From Malus domestica (lineage: Eukaryota > Streptophyta > Magnoliopsida > Rosales > Rosaceae), in assembly GCF_042453785.1 (NCBI RefSeq), contig NC_091663.1:35638001-35702000 (forward strand): a stretch of 64,000 nt of DNA, given 5' to 3'. Under the pieces are notes generated by a model. It was not told the origin of the DNA. It worked only from the letters and a program-made list of their open reading frames with translations, and made no database searches. A program made the translations under genes and the position numbers. This document shows, in pieces, positions 45,501-56,399 of this stretch (its first letter is position 1; each line of letters opens with the position of its first letter).

Positions 45501-46469
45501 ACCAGTATCCATTAACCATTCACTCACATTTGAGACCATGTTAACCTCGGACACAACAGCAGCCAATTATTCATCGGTGGTTACCATGTTAGCATGGTTG
45601 TTGTTGTTTCCGTGGCCATGATTTCCATCCTTGCGATGATAACAATCTTGTGCCTTGTGACCAGATTTGCCACACACATAGCAGGCGCCCTTAATCTTCT
45701 TCAGATTCTTGCCTTTAGGAGCAAGGGCAGATTGCACAAACTGCTTGGTTTTCGGAGCAAGAGCCTTATTCTTTTTCGGCTTAGCCTTGGAGTTTCCTCC
45801 CTCAACATAATTCGCATTGGCTTCAATGGCTGCAAACCCTCCAGAACGGTCTGCCTTTCTGTGGTCTTCTTCCATACGTAGCCTCAGAATCAAATCCTCC
45901 ATATTCATCTCACGACGCTTGTGCTTGAGATAAATTTTGAAGTCATTCCAGGAAGTTGGCAATTTCTCGATTATCGCCCCAACTTGGAAATGCTCATTGA
46001 TCTCGCATCCCTCAGAATGCAGTTCATAGATCAACTTCTGGATTTCTTCGACCTGAGATACAACAGATTTTGAATCCACCATTGTATATTTGAGAAACTT
46101 ACCGATAACAAATTTCTTTGAACCGGCATCATCAATCTTATACTTTTTCTCCAGGGATTCCCACAACTCCTACGCTGTCTTGCACAGAGAATAAATGTCG
46201 TAGAGATTGTCATCCAAACTATTCAGGATATAGTTTCTGCAACAAAACTCGGAATGATTCCAAGCTTCAATTGCCATGACAGTCTCTCTCGTCATTGGAT
46301 TCTCATTAGACTTCGGAGCTTCTTCCTTAACAACATGAGCGAGATTCATTGTTGTCAGGAAGAACAACATCTTCTGTTGCCATCTCTTGAAGTCCAAACC
46401 TTTGAACTTCTCAGGCTTTTCTGAGTACTTTGGCACAGCGCCATTCACATTTACAGATTGTTGATCCAT
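42528..46469 (-). pseudogene. Copia gag-pol polyprotein with four in-frame stops
   Basis: One continuous reading frame of 1314 codons with no frameshift, interrupted by stops at 46170-46172 (TAG), 45567-45569 (TAA), 44430-44432 (TGA) and 43653-43655 (TGA). Order is Ty1/copia: Gag with zinc knuckle CYVCGKSGHKAQDC (about 45645-45688), protease DTGAT (about 45496-45511), integrase with HARLGH, CETC and the DDE-type core ending PQQNGVAERKNRT, reverse transcriptase with YVDDML (about 43461-43480), and RNase H ending PLTKGLP. Each stop can arise from one base change. The ATG lies only 19 bases from the LTR. The element cannot make full-length polyprotein. Confidence 0.93.
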
Positions 46470-46488
46470 AAATTTTCTGTTTCAAGAT

Positions 46489-46922
46489 TGTTGGATATAA
46501 GTCAACAATCTGTGATAATTTATATATAGCAGATAGATGCCTGTTTGCAACATGTATGAGAGTGGGGTGTGACTGTTGGGAGACATCTCTTCAGAAGGGT
46601 GCTTTGCTCTGTGTTCAGAAAGAACTCTCAGACTTCATCTGAAAGGATGAGTCTTTTCATAAAAAAATAATTAATTAATTAAATTCGAATTTAATTAAAA
46701 AATAATTAAGTAAATCCGGAAAATAATTAATTAAATAATTTTTTATGAATTAATTATTACACCCCAAAGCCCAACCCCAAGGGTGAGCCCAATTTTAGTC
46801 TCCAGGCCTATTACTCCAATCACTTTCTTTAAAGGACAAAACCTTATAAAGTGATAAAATCTTTTGGGAATGGCCAATGTGGGACAAGGAAATTTCTACT
46901 CAAACTACTCAAATTTCCAACA
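46489..46922 (-). repeat. 5' LTR of the copia element
   Basis: 434 bp, bounded by TGTTGG and CCAACA in plus orientation; equals the basic LTR at 40800-41233 in length and nearly in sequence (a few substitutions such as TAGATGCCTG for TAGATGTCTG). It abuts the host ATTCC duplication at 46923. Confidence 0.92.
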
Positions 46923-47029
46923 ATTCCTAAGTCACACACATATATACAAAGGCCGGGATTCCATTTTAGTGCTCATGGAATGAGATACATATTATGTATG
47001 TGGTCGATGTGTCTTCCATATTATTAATA

Positions 47030-47360
47030 TCATGTCGATATTGTGTTGGTAACTTGATATGAAATATTGATATAGAAAATGTTGATTTAGGAATGGAGTA
47101 CATGTCCTTATGACATGTTCTCAATATATTGTCAATATGTTGTGGTATAAGTCTCTCCTATTTTTATTTAGTGTTGAAAAGGTTCATGTAACTTCTTCAA
47201 GCCGTTTCTCACCTCAACCCCCTAAATAGGAAGAGGGGTACTTTACAAAGAGGGGGTAGTTGCTTCGCACCTGATTGTGATAGCCCTCTCGATTTTACAG
47301 ATGACTTGAAATTACATGTATGATATAGTAATTAATTTGGCAGAACTTTAATTCTATGGT
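47030..47360. other. Remnant intron/intergenic DNA right of the copia element
   Basis: No coding region recognised. It lies between the element and the last SP1-like exon, so it is probably old intron sequence. Confidence 0.4.
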
Positions 47361-47761
47361 TCGTTCTAATTTGGCAAAAGTTTAATTCGATGGTCCTATA
47401 GGACCGTGGAAAAGCATTAATCCAACGCGTACTTCCAATTGGTACTTCATTCAATGTTGTTGGTGATGTATGCAAGTACATCTATGCTTCTGCATACATT
47501 GTAGAAAGGTCATATTTTGTATAAGGATACTGAAGGCCTAAAGGATTCTTAATTGTTCTGTATTGAAACTTGTTTGCTTTAAAATGCCTTTTGCTTTTGT
47601 GGGTGGAACAATGTTATTAACTCGGAACTCATGCATTAACGGTCAGAAATCGTTGACACAATTACTAACTGCAACATAGTTTTTGTATATGATGTTACAC
47701 TTCCATGATGTTAACCATCCCTTTTCATTATCATTGTTGTTAAAAATAAAATTTATGGTTT

Positions 47762-47876
47762 GTCGGAAACACGGCTTAGTACATCAAGTGTCATAATACA
47801 AGCGGTTGATATTTTTTTTTTTTAAGTATCTAACCACTTGCTATGACACATGTGTACTAGACCGTGTTCTCTGCTC
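47762..47876. mobile_element. MITE, GTGCCGGAAACACGG family (copy 2)
   Basis: GTCGGAAACACGGCTTAGTAC at the left is inverted as TGTACTAGACCGTGTTCTC at the right; inner TGTCATAATACAAGCGG pairs with CCACTTGCTATGACACA. About 115 bp, non-coding; an ORF crossing it is incidental. Confidence 0.7.
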
Positions 47877-48584
47877 ACTGAAAACCCTCTTGCTATTAAG
47901 GGTTTTTATCCTTCCAATGTTTTATGCTCAGTTTTTCAGCTCAAGCAAAAGTATGATGACCATAAACCTTTTTGCCATTACATTTTCGATGTAGTTTAAA
48001 AAGGCTCCAAGAAGGAGCCGAGCATGCTCGAGTCAAACTCAAACTGTATTATAATGAGATTTACGTGAATTGGTAATGAGTTAGGATTAAGATAAATTAA
48101 GTTATGCATCATTATCATTTGACACGAGAGCAAAAATTAGGCAACCACAATTGATAAGCGAGGATTAGTTCGCGTTTTGGACCAAAAACCTAGTCTTGAT
48201 GAAAATAGTGTTTGGACTCGAAATGGTTCGGCTTAAACCCAACCTGAACTTGTAAATCTACGACTAGGTAGTCATAGCCGCTTAGTACTACAGTTTAGTG
48301 ATATTTTTCTTCACTTGTAAGTGAGAGGTCTGAGATTCGATTCTCGCCAAATGTGAATTTGGACCACATTATTGCTAGCTCATTGTGAGGTTTAGCCCAC
48401 TTCGCCACCTTTTTAGCGTAGATAATATCTTTTGTTAAAAAAAATAGCAACACAAAGCATCTTTTCACGCAACTATTGAAGAGAAACTTTTTAGTGTGCC
48501 GGGAATACAACCTAATACATTGAGTATCATAATACAATTAATTAAATTTTTTTTTACTTTCAATTAATTATATTATTATACTTA

Positions 48585-49816
48585 TGTTGACCCTAAGAAA
48601 CTACCAAGCCTACGTGGCGCGCAGGCCGAGTAATCTATAAGCTAACTACGTCATTCGGTGAATGCGGGGCGTGCCAACTCGTCGGCCGAGGAGTAAATTT
48701 TGTTGATGTTGCGTTGGGTGCACGGCTGACTTCTGCGTCTTGCGATTGCGGCCGAGAAAGGAACACGTCTCGGCCTCTTGGGCTCTCGAACCTGAAGACA
48801 AGGTTACTATTCTTACGAAGTTCAATATCAAATTCGGCTTTCAATGTGCCGAATGTAATAACTGTAACACCTCACTTTGCCGAGAAGGCTGATGAGATGA
48901 CCTCGACCAATAAGGATTCAGAAATCCTTCTCGACCGAGACTTGGATAGGTAATCAACCGTCCTCGCCGCAGTGCTGTTGATGCCAACGGAAGATGCTAT
49001 GAGACCAGCTGATTCTACGGTGACAGAGCTATCTATGCCGACTTAAGATATCACCGGTTGCTTTCACAGTGCTGTTGATGCCAACGGAAGATGTGTCAGC
49101 GAAAAGAGAAAATAAAAAATCTCAAAGTTGTTGAGAGAGTTTGCGCAAGGCAGTTTTGTGTGTTGAATTGGAGATCCTCCTAAATGATGCACTGCCTCTG
49201 TATTTATAGGGACATATACACGTTGGTTGATAAGCTGATATATGCTTCTGCCATGTATTATGACTCTTCCACAAATTGCGTCAGATAATCCTTATACTCC
49301 CACGACTCTGAATCTGCACGCTTAGATTGGTTCAGATAAGGCCCATCAAAATAACCACCATCATATATATATATAATTAGGCATAGGCATGCAGGCTATA
49401 TGGTAGCTTTTCACACGGCACCATTGACAAGTCTTTTATCTTGGCATTCTGCCATACCTTTAGACTAGGTGCATGCATCCTGATCCCATTTCTTTAATAT
49501 TAGCTTGCAATACCTTTAGACTAGGTGCATGCATCCTGATCCCATTTCTTTAATATTAGCTTGCAGCATATCCAATCCATACGTCCACACAAATCCTAAC
49601 TCAATTTGAACTGTACCGCTTGCTTAGGGATATAATTCGCACCTTATTTATCTGCTTAAAAATATGCCAAGATAATTCATATTAAAAGAATAATATGATG
49701 AAAACCATAATATCCTTTAACAAAAATATCTTCACTTTTCCATCCGACGGTTGAGAACAATGCTTACTCAACGGCCTTGATTACACAGGCCGATGGTGTA
49801 AATTTGGATCCAAACA
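48585..49816 (-). mobile_element. Solo LTR, 1232 bp, with 5-bp TSD
   Basis: ACTTA is present at 48580-48584 and 49817-49821; the ends are TGTTGACCC and CAAACA. On the minus strand a TATA motif CTATAAATA (49201-49209) is followed by sequence with ATCTCCAATTCAACACAC, as in an LTR promoter and RNA start. No internal region or partner LTR exists, so the element was lost by LTR-LTR recombination. The unit GTGCTGTTGATGCCAACGGA is duplicated (48971 and 49070), as is a 56-bp block at 49454-49565. Probably Ty3/gypsy-like, but with no coding part that is a guess. Confidence 0.75.
49454..49565. repeat. Tandem duplication, 56-bp unit, two copies
   Basis: ATACCTTTAGACTAGGTGCA ... TTAATATTAGCTTGCA is repeated back to back without visible mismatch inside the solo LTR, so the duplication is recent. 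Confidence 0.92.
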
Positions 49817-50026
49817 ACTTAATATACCGAATTGCCCGCGCTAAAAAATCGCTTAATGTTAGAAGATGCAGTAGAAGTTTAGAACGACTTACATCTAAAG
49901 AGGACGCTCAATGTCGCCGTATCTCAACCGAATAACGTCGTAGGCACCAACTAACATTAACTGACGTAGGACCGACCAATTACTCCTCTCTTTGCACACC
50001 ATTCCTATCCCCAAGCCGAAAACTGT

Positions 50027-50050
50027 GTCACCCTCTCTCTCTCTCTCTCC
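50027..50050. repeat. CT-rich tract in the presumed SP1 leader
   Basis: CTCTCTCTCT run followed by a long C/T-rich stretch to about 50250, lying 200-400 bp before the SP1 start codon; such pyrimidine-rich leaders are common in plant genes. Confidence 0.7.
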
Positions 50051-50440
50051 ACACACTCTTCCTCCCTCCACTTCCTCCGCTCTTTCCAGCACTCCTTGTA
50101 TCCGATTCCGTCCCCCCTAATCCCCCTTCCCAATTTCCTTCCTTTCCAACTTTCCCGGAAAACAAACAGAAAATTTCGACAACCCTTTTCTCTGCGACTT
50201 CCTATTTTCCTAGAATCTCCCTCCTCTCTTTCCCCTCTCTCTCTCTCTCCCAAAATCCCTAATTTCCATTCGGTTCGATATCTTTCCATCAAATTCGCCT
50301 TAAAGGATCAGTCTTTCGTGTATGATTTCTGTCTGGGTCCCCTTTTTGAGCTCTGACGCTTCCGGTATTGGCGTAACAATGGCGGAGAGCAATAGCGCAA
50401 GGGTTTGGAATTAGGATATCGATCTTTGCGGTGGTTAAAA

Positions 50441-53287
50441 ATGCTACCTTGGGGTGGATTGAGTTGCTGTCTGAGTGGAGCTGCTCTTTACCTTCTTGGC
50501 AGGAGCAGTGGCAGGTCAGTGTATTCTCCGTTTTTCGAAATCGAATCGGCTTTAATGATGACCAAATTACACATTTTTCAATCGTGAATCACCTTTTTTT
50601 TTGTTGGTAATTTGAAATTTGGTCTTTTGTGGTTACACAGGGATGCAGAGATTCTTAAATCCGCCACTCGAATTAATCAGTTGAGGGAATTGGGTATGCG
50701 CCTTTTTTCGAAAGCGAAAGATTAGTTTTTGCTTCAATTTTTTGTTTTGGTACCTTGTTTGAATCAAATGCATTTTCATGTGGTACATCTTCTGGAAAAG
50801 ATTTACTTATTTTTATTTTTCGGGTGATGACGTTAGTCTGCCTGGATTTGTTCCCTGAATTAGAGTTCTTGTGTTCTTTCACTTTTCAGCAAAATTGTTG
50901 GATTCCGAATATGTATTGCCATTGGTGGTTGCGGTCTCGGGGAGAGTTAGCTCTGAAACCCCCATCAGCTGTGAGTTTACTGGTTTACGAGGCGTAGTTG
51001 TGGAGGAAACGGTACACAAATTTATAACTTAAAGAACATATTTTGACGCTTTCGTTGGTGTTGTTTTTGTTTTCTTACGTGTGATTGGTAATTAACTATG
51101 TTGTTGATCTTCTTCAGGCAGAACAACATTTTTTGAAGCACAATGATGCTGGCTCATGGATACAGGATTCTGCTTTGATGCTTTCAATGAGTAAAGAAGT
51201 CCCCTGGTACTTGGTGAGAATTTGTACTCTCTCTCCCCCCCACCCTCTCCCTAGCTTTTCCTTTCTCTACATGTCCAGTCTTGTGCTTATTGAGTACATA
51301 TTTTTTTTGTTTCACTTGGAGCCGAAAGTTGGCCGACCCCACTTAGTTGGATAGATCTTTGTTGTTGTTGTTTGTTGGAGCTGAAAGTTGACTAACTGGA
51401 TATGATGGTGGCTCCTGGATTCTTTATATCAGGATGATGGAACTGGTCGCGTGTTTGTGGTGGGAGCTCGAGCTGCCACAGGATTTGTATTGCCGGTTGC
51501 AAGCGAGGTATTTGAAGAGTCAGGACGATCCCTCGTACGTGGGACATTAGATTATCTCCAAGGCCTCAAGGTTTGCTTAGTTTAGTAAATGTTGGATTGT
51601 ATCTGGAAAACTTCAATGGTTTAACTAATACAATGGCTATTTTGTCTCAGATGCTTGGAGTCAAACGAATTGAGAGGGTACTTCCAACTGGTACTTCTAT
51701 GAGTGTTGTTGGTGAGGTATGTTCAAGTTTAATATGATACTGTGTCCTGTTTAATACAAATACTCATATGACTTAAAGCTAAAATATAGAAAGTAATAAT
51801 CCGATACTCAAATAGACTTAAAGCTAAAATATAGAAAATAATAATCCGATACTCAAATAGACTTAAAGCTAAAATATAGAAAGTTATAATCCGATAATAT
51901 ACACGTTATAAAATTACGGGTTACGCATAGTGATTAGTTTAGTATGGTCTCAAAATATACTTAAGTTGGATGATCCTTGTTCCAAAAAATGATCTGTGTC
52001 CCATAGAAGAACTTGCATTTGTTTCATAATTAGCATTTTATTTGCAGGATGTTATTTTATGGAAACATTTGTGCATTGCAATGTTATGATGTACACACTC
52101 ATTTGATGCTCTCTATTGTTGCTTGACTTCTGTCAGGTTGTCAAAGATGACATTGGTACAATTCGGATTCAACGACCTCAGAAAGGGCCATTTTATGTCT
52201 GTCCCAAAACCATTGATCAGCTTATTTCAAACCTTGGAAAATGGGCAAGGTTGTTTATAACTTAATAGGAATGCCACGATGTATATTAACATTTTGTGTG
52301 CATGTGTATGTCATGCGCTGGTGTTTCTGCACTCATGCGCTGCTCATTTGCTTTAATGGTGTGCTTTTTCTGTTGTCTAATTAATATAGACGTCTTTTTC
52401 AGGTGGTACAAATATGCATCTATGGGTTTGACCATGTTTGGTGTTTATTTGGTTGCTAAGCATTCTATCCAATACTTCATGGAGAGAAAGCGGCGTAAGG
52501 AATTGCAGAAAAGGTATGTAGCCAAGTTTGTCTGTTCATTTGGAACTTGCAAGTGAAAGTCGCTGCTTGTATGATTAATTAAAAGGAAAACTAATGAAAA
52601 TGGCTTGAAAACTTTGAGTTTTAACGATAAGGACAAGATAAAGGGTAAAGTGAATAGTACCAGGTTTGACCTTTTAGTGTAAAAATATGGTTTTTCGTTA
52701 AAGTGAACAGTACCGCGGGTTTTTTGTTAAAACTCCCTTAATTAAAAGGAAAAACAGCATGTTTTGATGTTGGCTTTATATATATATATATATATTTTCC
52801 CGTTGTTTCTTCTGTCTATCTGAGACAAATGGATACTGAAATTCATGTGCATGCAGGGTTCTTGCTGCAGCTGCTAAAAGATCTGGGGAAGATAGTGAAG
52901 GTATACTGCTGAGCGACCCCATTACAATATTATTTGCAATATGCACTCGAAAATGTACTAAGGGGCTTTACGTTTTTCTCCCAGGTTCAAACGAAAAAGA
53001 TGATAATGCATCAGATGGAAGCAAGAGAGACCGTATGATGCCAAATTTATGTGTGATATGCCTTGAGCAGGAGTACAATGCGGTTTTTGTCCCGTAAGAA
53101 CTGCCTTTTCAGTGTATGATACATTAGCAGTCTAATTCATCGCCTTACGAATTTAGCACATCACTGATTCATTTATTTTATCAGATGCGGTCATATGTGC
53201 TGTTGTACAACTTGCTCCTTACACCTGACCAGTTGCCCTCTCTGCCGGAGACGAATTGATCAGGCTGTGAAGACTTTCCGTCATTAA
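50441..53287 (+). CDS. SP1: SP1-type RING E3 ubiquitin ligase of the plastid outer envelope
   Basis: In Arabidopsis SP1 ubiquitinates TOC import components in the plastid outer envelope and feeds the CHLORAD pathway; SPL1 is a close homologue. Eleven exons join in frame: 50441-50514, 50641-50693, 50890-51011, 51118-51213, 51433-51570, 51651-51716, 52137-52249, 52403-52513, 52857-52900, 52985-53093 and 53185-53287, giving 342 residues against 343 in Arabidopsis. N-terminal membrane segment about 3-21 (WGGLSCCLSGAALYLLG), the BAM/GIDE-type intermembrane domain with SSETPISCE and HFLKHN, second membrane segment about 223-242 (YASMGLTMFGVYLVA), and a C-terminal C3HC4 RING at about 294-333 (CVICLEQEYNAVFVPCGHMC, CPLCRRR). 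Start ATG is the first of the conserved MLPWGG. A SINE tail lies in intron 4, a MITE in intron 8. Confidence 0.96.
51318..51375 (+). mobile_element. SINE 3'-end remnant with GTT tail in SP1 intron 4
   Basis: GGCCGACCCCACTTAGTTGG followed by GTTGTTGTTG, the forward counterpart of the remnant at 29205-29285. Confidence 0.55.
51762..51898. repeat. Tandem repeat in SP1 intron 6, about 51-bp unit, nearly three copies
   Basis: GACTTAAAGCTAAAATATAG plus AATAATCCGATACTC recurs three times with one or two changes. Confidence 0.9.
52585..52737. mobile_element. MITE/SINE-like repeat in SP1 intron 8
   Basis: Flanked by TTAATTAAAA at 52575-52584 and 52738-52747 (the match may extend through GGAAAA). Internal motifs GAGTTTTAACGATAAGGAC, GTGAATAGTACC and GTTTTTCGTTAAAGTGAAC match the copy at 15893-16045. 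Non-coding, 153 bp. The superfamily is not clear from the ends. Confidence 0.75.
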
Positions 53288-53289
53288 GG

Positions 53290-54020
53290 TTCTGCTTCAA
53301 ATGTATTGAGCTGCAGTACTCGATGAAGAAATCTGGATGCTTTGAGCACAAGTGCTATCCAGAGAAGCACTTCCAAACAAGCCCGCGATTAAACGAAGAC
53401 TTTGTTATCCGGTGCAAACCTGCCAATGCCCCCCCGTAAACTTTCGCTTATGAGTAAATTTGCAGTTTTTATATATTTTTCTTTCCGGAAATCTTACTGG
53501 CATGGTGATTTCTATCCAATTACTGAAATTTCTCTTTGTATTGAAAATTGTAAATGATTTAAGCGGTAGACATTCTTGTAAATTGATGCGATCTGTAAAT
53601 GTTATGGCCTTTTTTCCTTGTCAGGTTTCGGTCTGCCTTTACATTTTTTTGACCGAGTGTTTATTTGTCGGGTGATGCTGTCCATACTTTCCTTTTAACT
53701 TTCGACACAACACTCTTAATTTTTGGTCGTCGAGATGAGGATCATTTTATTGTGTTCGTTCATTTTACATTGTGCGATCAATTTTTGTCAGGGATCCTCC
53801 CAAAAAAGATCAGGATAGGATCTTATTCCGTATGGAATGAATTAAAGAGGATAAAAAAAAAAAATTAACATGGGGTGTGAAAGGTAAAAACGGATGTGTG
53901 GATAACATCACCATATTTATTTTCTTATTTTGGTTTTTTAGCCAGAAAGATATTTGAGAATTGTATAACTTCTCACTTTGGTCATTGAGATTTAAAATTA
54001 ATAGAAGTTGTCCTTGTGCA
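53290..54020. other. 3' flank of SP1 and intergenic DNA
   Basis: The first 350 bp should include the SP1 3' untranslated region. No further gene is seen; ORFs here are short and unsupported. Confidence 0.5.
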
Positions 54021-54029
54021 CCATAAAAT

Positions 54030-54778
54030 AATGAAAGAGTGGTGATATTCCCACCCCGATGTCTTATTTCCCCACCCATCTTTTTATGAATTTTTTAATT
54101 ACAAATTTATCCATTTGTAAAATGACTAATAGGGACCTTACTTACTCCTTTTTGCATTAATTTTTTTTTTATAAAAAAAGAAAAGAAAAGAAAAGTTTAG
54201 AAAATTTGTCTCCCATAAACCCTAACTCATCCTTTTCATCCCCTTTCATTCAGAGAAAGCAAAAAGAATAAATTTAGAAGATGACATTTCTATGGAACAA
54301 GTAGATGACTATGTTTCCGTCGAACAGGTAAAAGATAATTTTATGTGGACCATCTTGATTTGTCGACATGAATAATTGAAGCATAGCTTTGTGACTTTTT
54401 ATTTGAATTTGCATTAGGTTAGGGTACAATTTGTTTCATGTTTTCCTATGAGAATTCCAAGAATTCGTTGGAATTGTTTTAATTAGGTTAGGGAAAATTT
54501 GGAAAGGACACTCAAATTGGTATGCATCTCGAAAAGGACACTTAAATTGGAATTTGGAAAGGAAACATGGTTTTTTTTCTTTTCTTTTTTTCCTATTTTT
54601 AGAAGGTTTGTTTATTTTCTTTTTTTTTTTTAAAGAAATTTATCTCTAATTATATATAGGGTTATTTTAGGAATAATAGTGGGTGGGAAAATAACATTTT
54701 AATTTTTTAACTTTTTATAGTGGGTGTAAATATAATGTGGGTGGTGAAATAAGACAACGAGGTGGGTTTAGCAGTCCT
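54030..54778. mobile_element. DNA-transposon-like element with ~45-bp imperfect inverted ends
   Basis: GTGGTGATATTCCCACCCCG, GATGTCTTATTTCCCCACCC at the left is matched, inverted, by GGGTGGTGAAATAAGACAAC, GAGGTGGGTTTAGCAGTCC at the right. The ~650-bp interior has TTTGGAAAGGACACTC-type internal duplication and no transposase. Ends resemble Mutator-type MITEs; superfamily unproven. Confidence 0.5.
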
Positions 54779-54779
54779 C

Positions 54780-55590
54780 ATAATGAAAATACTCTCAATT
54801 TCTGTCAAATCATTTTACTCATTGTTTATTAAATAGAGGATATGTTTGTCATTTTGGTCCTTATTTAATATAATTTTTCAAAGAACGATAAAAATGATTG
54901 ATGGTGGACAAATTCATGGACCACTTCTATTAATTTCAAATCCCATAAACCAAAATGACTAGTTATGTAAATCTTAGGGACCACTTCTATTTAGCTGAAA
55001 AACCTCTTATTTTTGGTGGAACAATTTTCATGCTCGAACTATGAGATGAGAATAGAAATTAACATGGACGTGTGGAAACAAAAGGATCCCCTCTATGTCC
55101 TTCGAATGTGATGAGAATAGAGTTGTAGATACAAAAGGATATGGATTGAAACTTTTAAATCCATGATTCAATTAGATAATCTGATTATAAATAGATTCAA
55201 ATATTTTGTCAAAAAAAAAAAAATTCAAATATAACATAAGAGTTGATACGATCTGATATAATCTTATTCGACTTAATAAAAAATATTATTATTTTATAAT
55301 ATTATAATTTATACTTGTGTGTAATATTAATTTAAATTTTTTAACTTAGAATTTACACTGTTTTCTTTGGATACAATACGAAAATTTCTAATTACAAGTA
55401 GATAAATAAATTAAATTAAGGAAGTTACTAATGATATTTCAATCATTTTTAGGTTTTAAATTAGAATCAATAACTTAGCCTACTTCATCACTCTCTTAGT
55501 GTAAATAATATTGTTTGTTAAAAAAAAATTAGAATCAATAATCTGATTTGAATTCGAATCCCACGCTTATAGGATATGGATCAACAAGTC
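54780..55590. other. AT-rich intergenic stretch, no gene seen
   Basis: Contains poly-A runs near 55210 and 55518 and wording related to the repeat cluster at 25.9-26.2 kb (GACCACTTCTATTAATTTC). No coding region supportable. Confidence 0.5.
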
Positions 55591-55595
55591 AAATC

Positions 55596-56399
55596 CAGAA
55601 CTGGATTTGAGGGAAGCCGAAGTAGGCGTTCTCCTAGGCCCCTAATTTTATTTTTTTAATATATTTAAATTTTTACAATTTAAACGTAATAATTTCCACA
55701 TAATTTTTTTTTTCTTTTCCCTCACCCACATATAAATATTGTTTTACCCTTTCAAATCTAATTAAAATTTAAAAACATAAAGGCAGTTTTTTTTCCTCTA
55801 TACAACCCTACTCAGTTTCTTTCTTTGTTTTAATAATAACTATCGCTCCTCTCTTTCAGTTTTCACATGGTGAGCATTTTGATATTGATGGGAAAGACTT
55901 ATTTCTAAAACTAAGAATCTTAAGAGAAACTTTACCAAAGAAAATAAATTGGGCAATGAAATTGTTGAAACATGAGACAAATGGATGGTTGATTCCCGAA
56001 TGCATAAGTTGCTTATAGAATTTTGTTTGCCTTTGCAAAAAGAAGTTTTTCAAAATTAAAGTTGATCAAATCTTATCTTCAATCAACTATGTCACCAAAA
56101 AGATTGCATGGGTTAACTATTTTCAAAATTGAAAAAGAATTGGTTGAAAAATTAGACTATGTAAACTTAATTAATACATTTACATCTAAAGACGAGATAT
56201 GTGTAATATTTAAGTAATGTTTGTATATATTTCTTCTTTGATTTTAATTTTTAATTGTATTTGAGATAGAAATAGACTTTTTCATGTATTTAGTTTTTTT
56301 TTTATACATATCAATGTACAAAGTGTCGGAAGTCAAAAAACTCTAGGTCCTCACTTTGAAAGCTCGCCTAAGGCTTCCAAATTCTTAGAGCCGGTCCTG
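55596..56399 (+). mobile_element. hAT deletion derivative with transposase C-terminal remnant
   Basis: Ends CAGAACTGGATTTGAGG and (inverted) CAGGACCGGCTCTAAGAATT; flanks GTCAAATC (55588-55595) and GTCAGATC (56400-56407) match at 7 of 8 bases, the hAT duplication length. Inside, 55855-56217 resembles the dimerisation end of zinc-finger-MYM-like hAT transposases: HFDIDGKDLF, RSFSKLKLIKSYLQSTMS, RLHGLTIFKIEKELVEKLDY. The front of the transposase is gone and frameshifts occur, so it is dead. Confidence 0.75.

Larger units (their letters stand above)
40800..46922 (-). mobile_element. Ty1/copia LTR retrotransposon with 5-bp TSD and expanded 3' LTR
   Basis: ATTCC flanks both ends (40795-40799 and 46923-46927). 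On the minus strand the 5' LTR is 46489-46922 (434 bp, TGTTGGAAATT...TATCCAACA), then gag-pol to 42528, a purine tract AAATGTGGGGTAT, and the 3' LTR at 40800-41911. The 3' LTR is 1112 bp because a 339-bp segment is present two extra times. The two basic 434-bp LTR copies differ at only a few places in the parts I compared, so the insertion is young to middle-aged. It sits inside an SP1-like gene. No canonical tRNA-Met primer site follows the 5' LTR. Confidence 0.9.
40105..47456 (+). pseudogene. SP1-like RING E3 ligase gene fragment, split by a Ty1/copia element
   Basis: Three pieces parallel the intact SP1 gene at 50441. Exon-like 40126-40265 ends VPRISQLKDLG before a GTGCGTTG donor (compare TRINQLRELG|GTATGC). 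Exon-like 40416-40519, preceded by TTTGCAG and followed by GTACCG, encodes AISGEVGSETPIDCE and LGGLQGVIVRK (compare VSGRVSSETPISCEFTGLRG). Beyond the retrotransposon, about 47401-47446 encodes LIQRVLPIGTSFNVVGD before GTATGC (compare RIERVLPTGTSMSVVGE). The exons between (the AEQHFLKH and DDGTGR parts) and everything after, including the RING finger, are missing, and no clean start codon is visible. The remaining pieces keep open frames and splice sites, so loss may be fairly recent. Confidence 0.75.
48490..49852. mobile_element. MITE, GTGCCGGAAACACGG family (copy 3), interrupted by a solo LTR
   Basis: Left half 48490-48584 starts AGTGTGCCGGGAATACAACC and carries GAGTATCATAATACAATT. The inverted right half (ATTATTATACTTA, then ATATACCGAATTGCCCGC) is split: it runs to 48584 and resumes at 49822 after a 1232-bp LTR and its target duplication. 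Removing the LTR and one ACTTA restores a MITE of about 125 bp like copies 1 and 2. Confidence 0.65.

Noticed and set aside
42724..45881. Plus-strand ORFs opposite the copia polyprotein
   Set aside because: Antisense shadows of gag-pol with no independent support.
47806..47994. Short plus-strand ORF
   Set aside because: It crosses a MITE and a poly-T run; no homology recognised.
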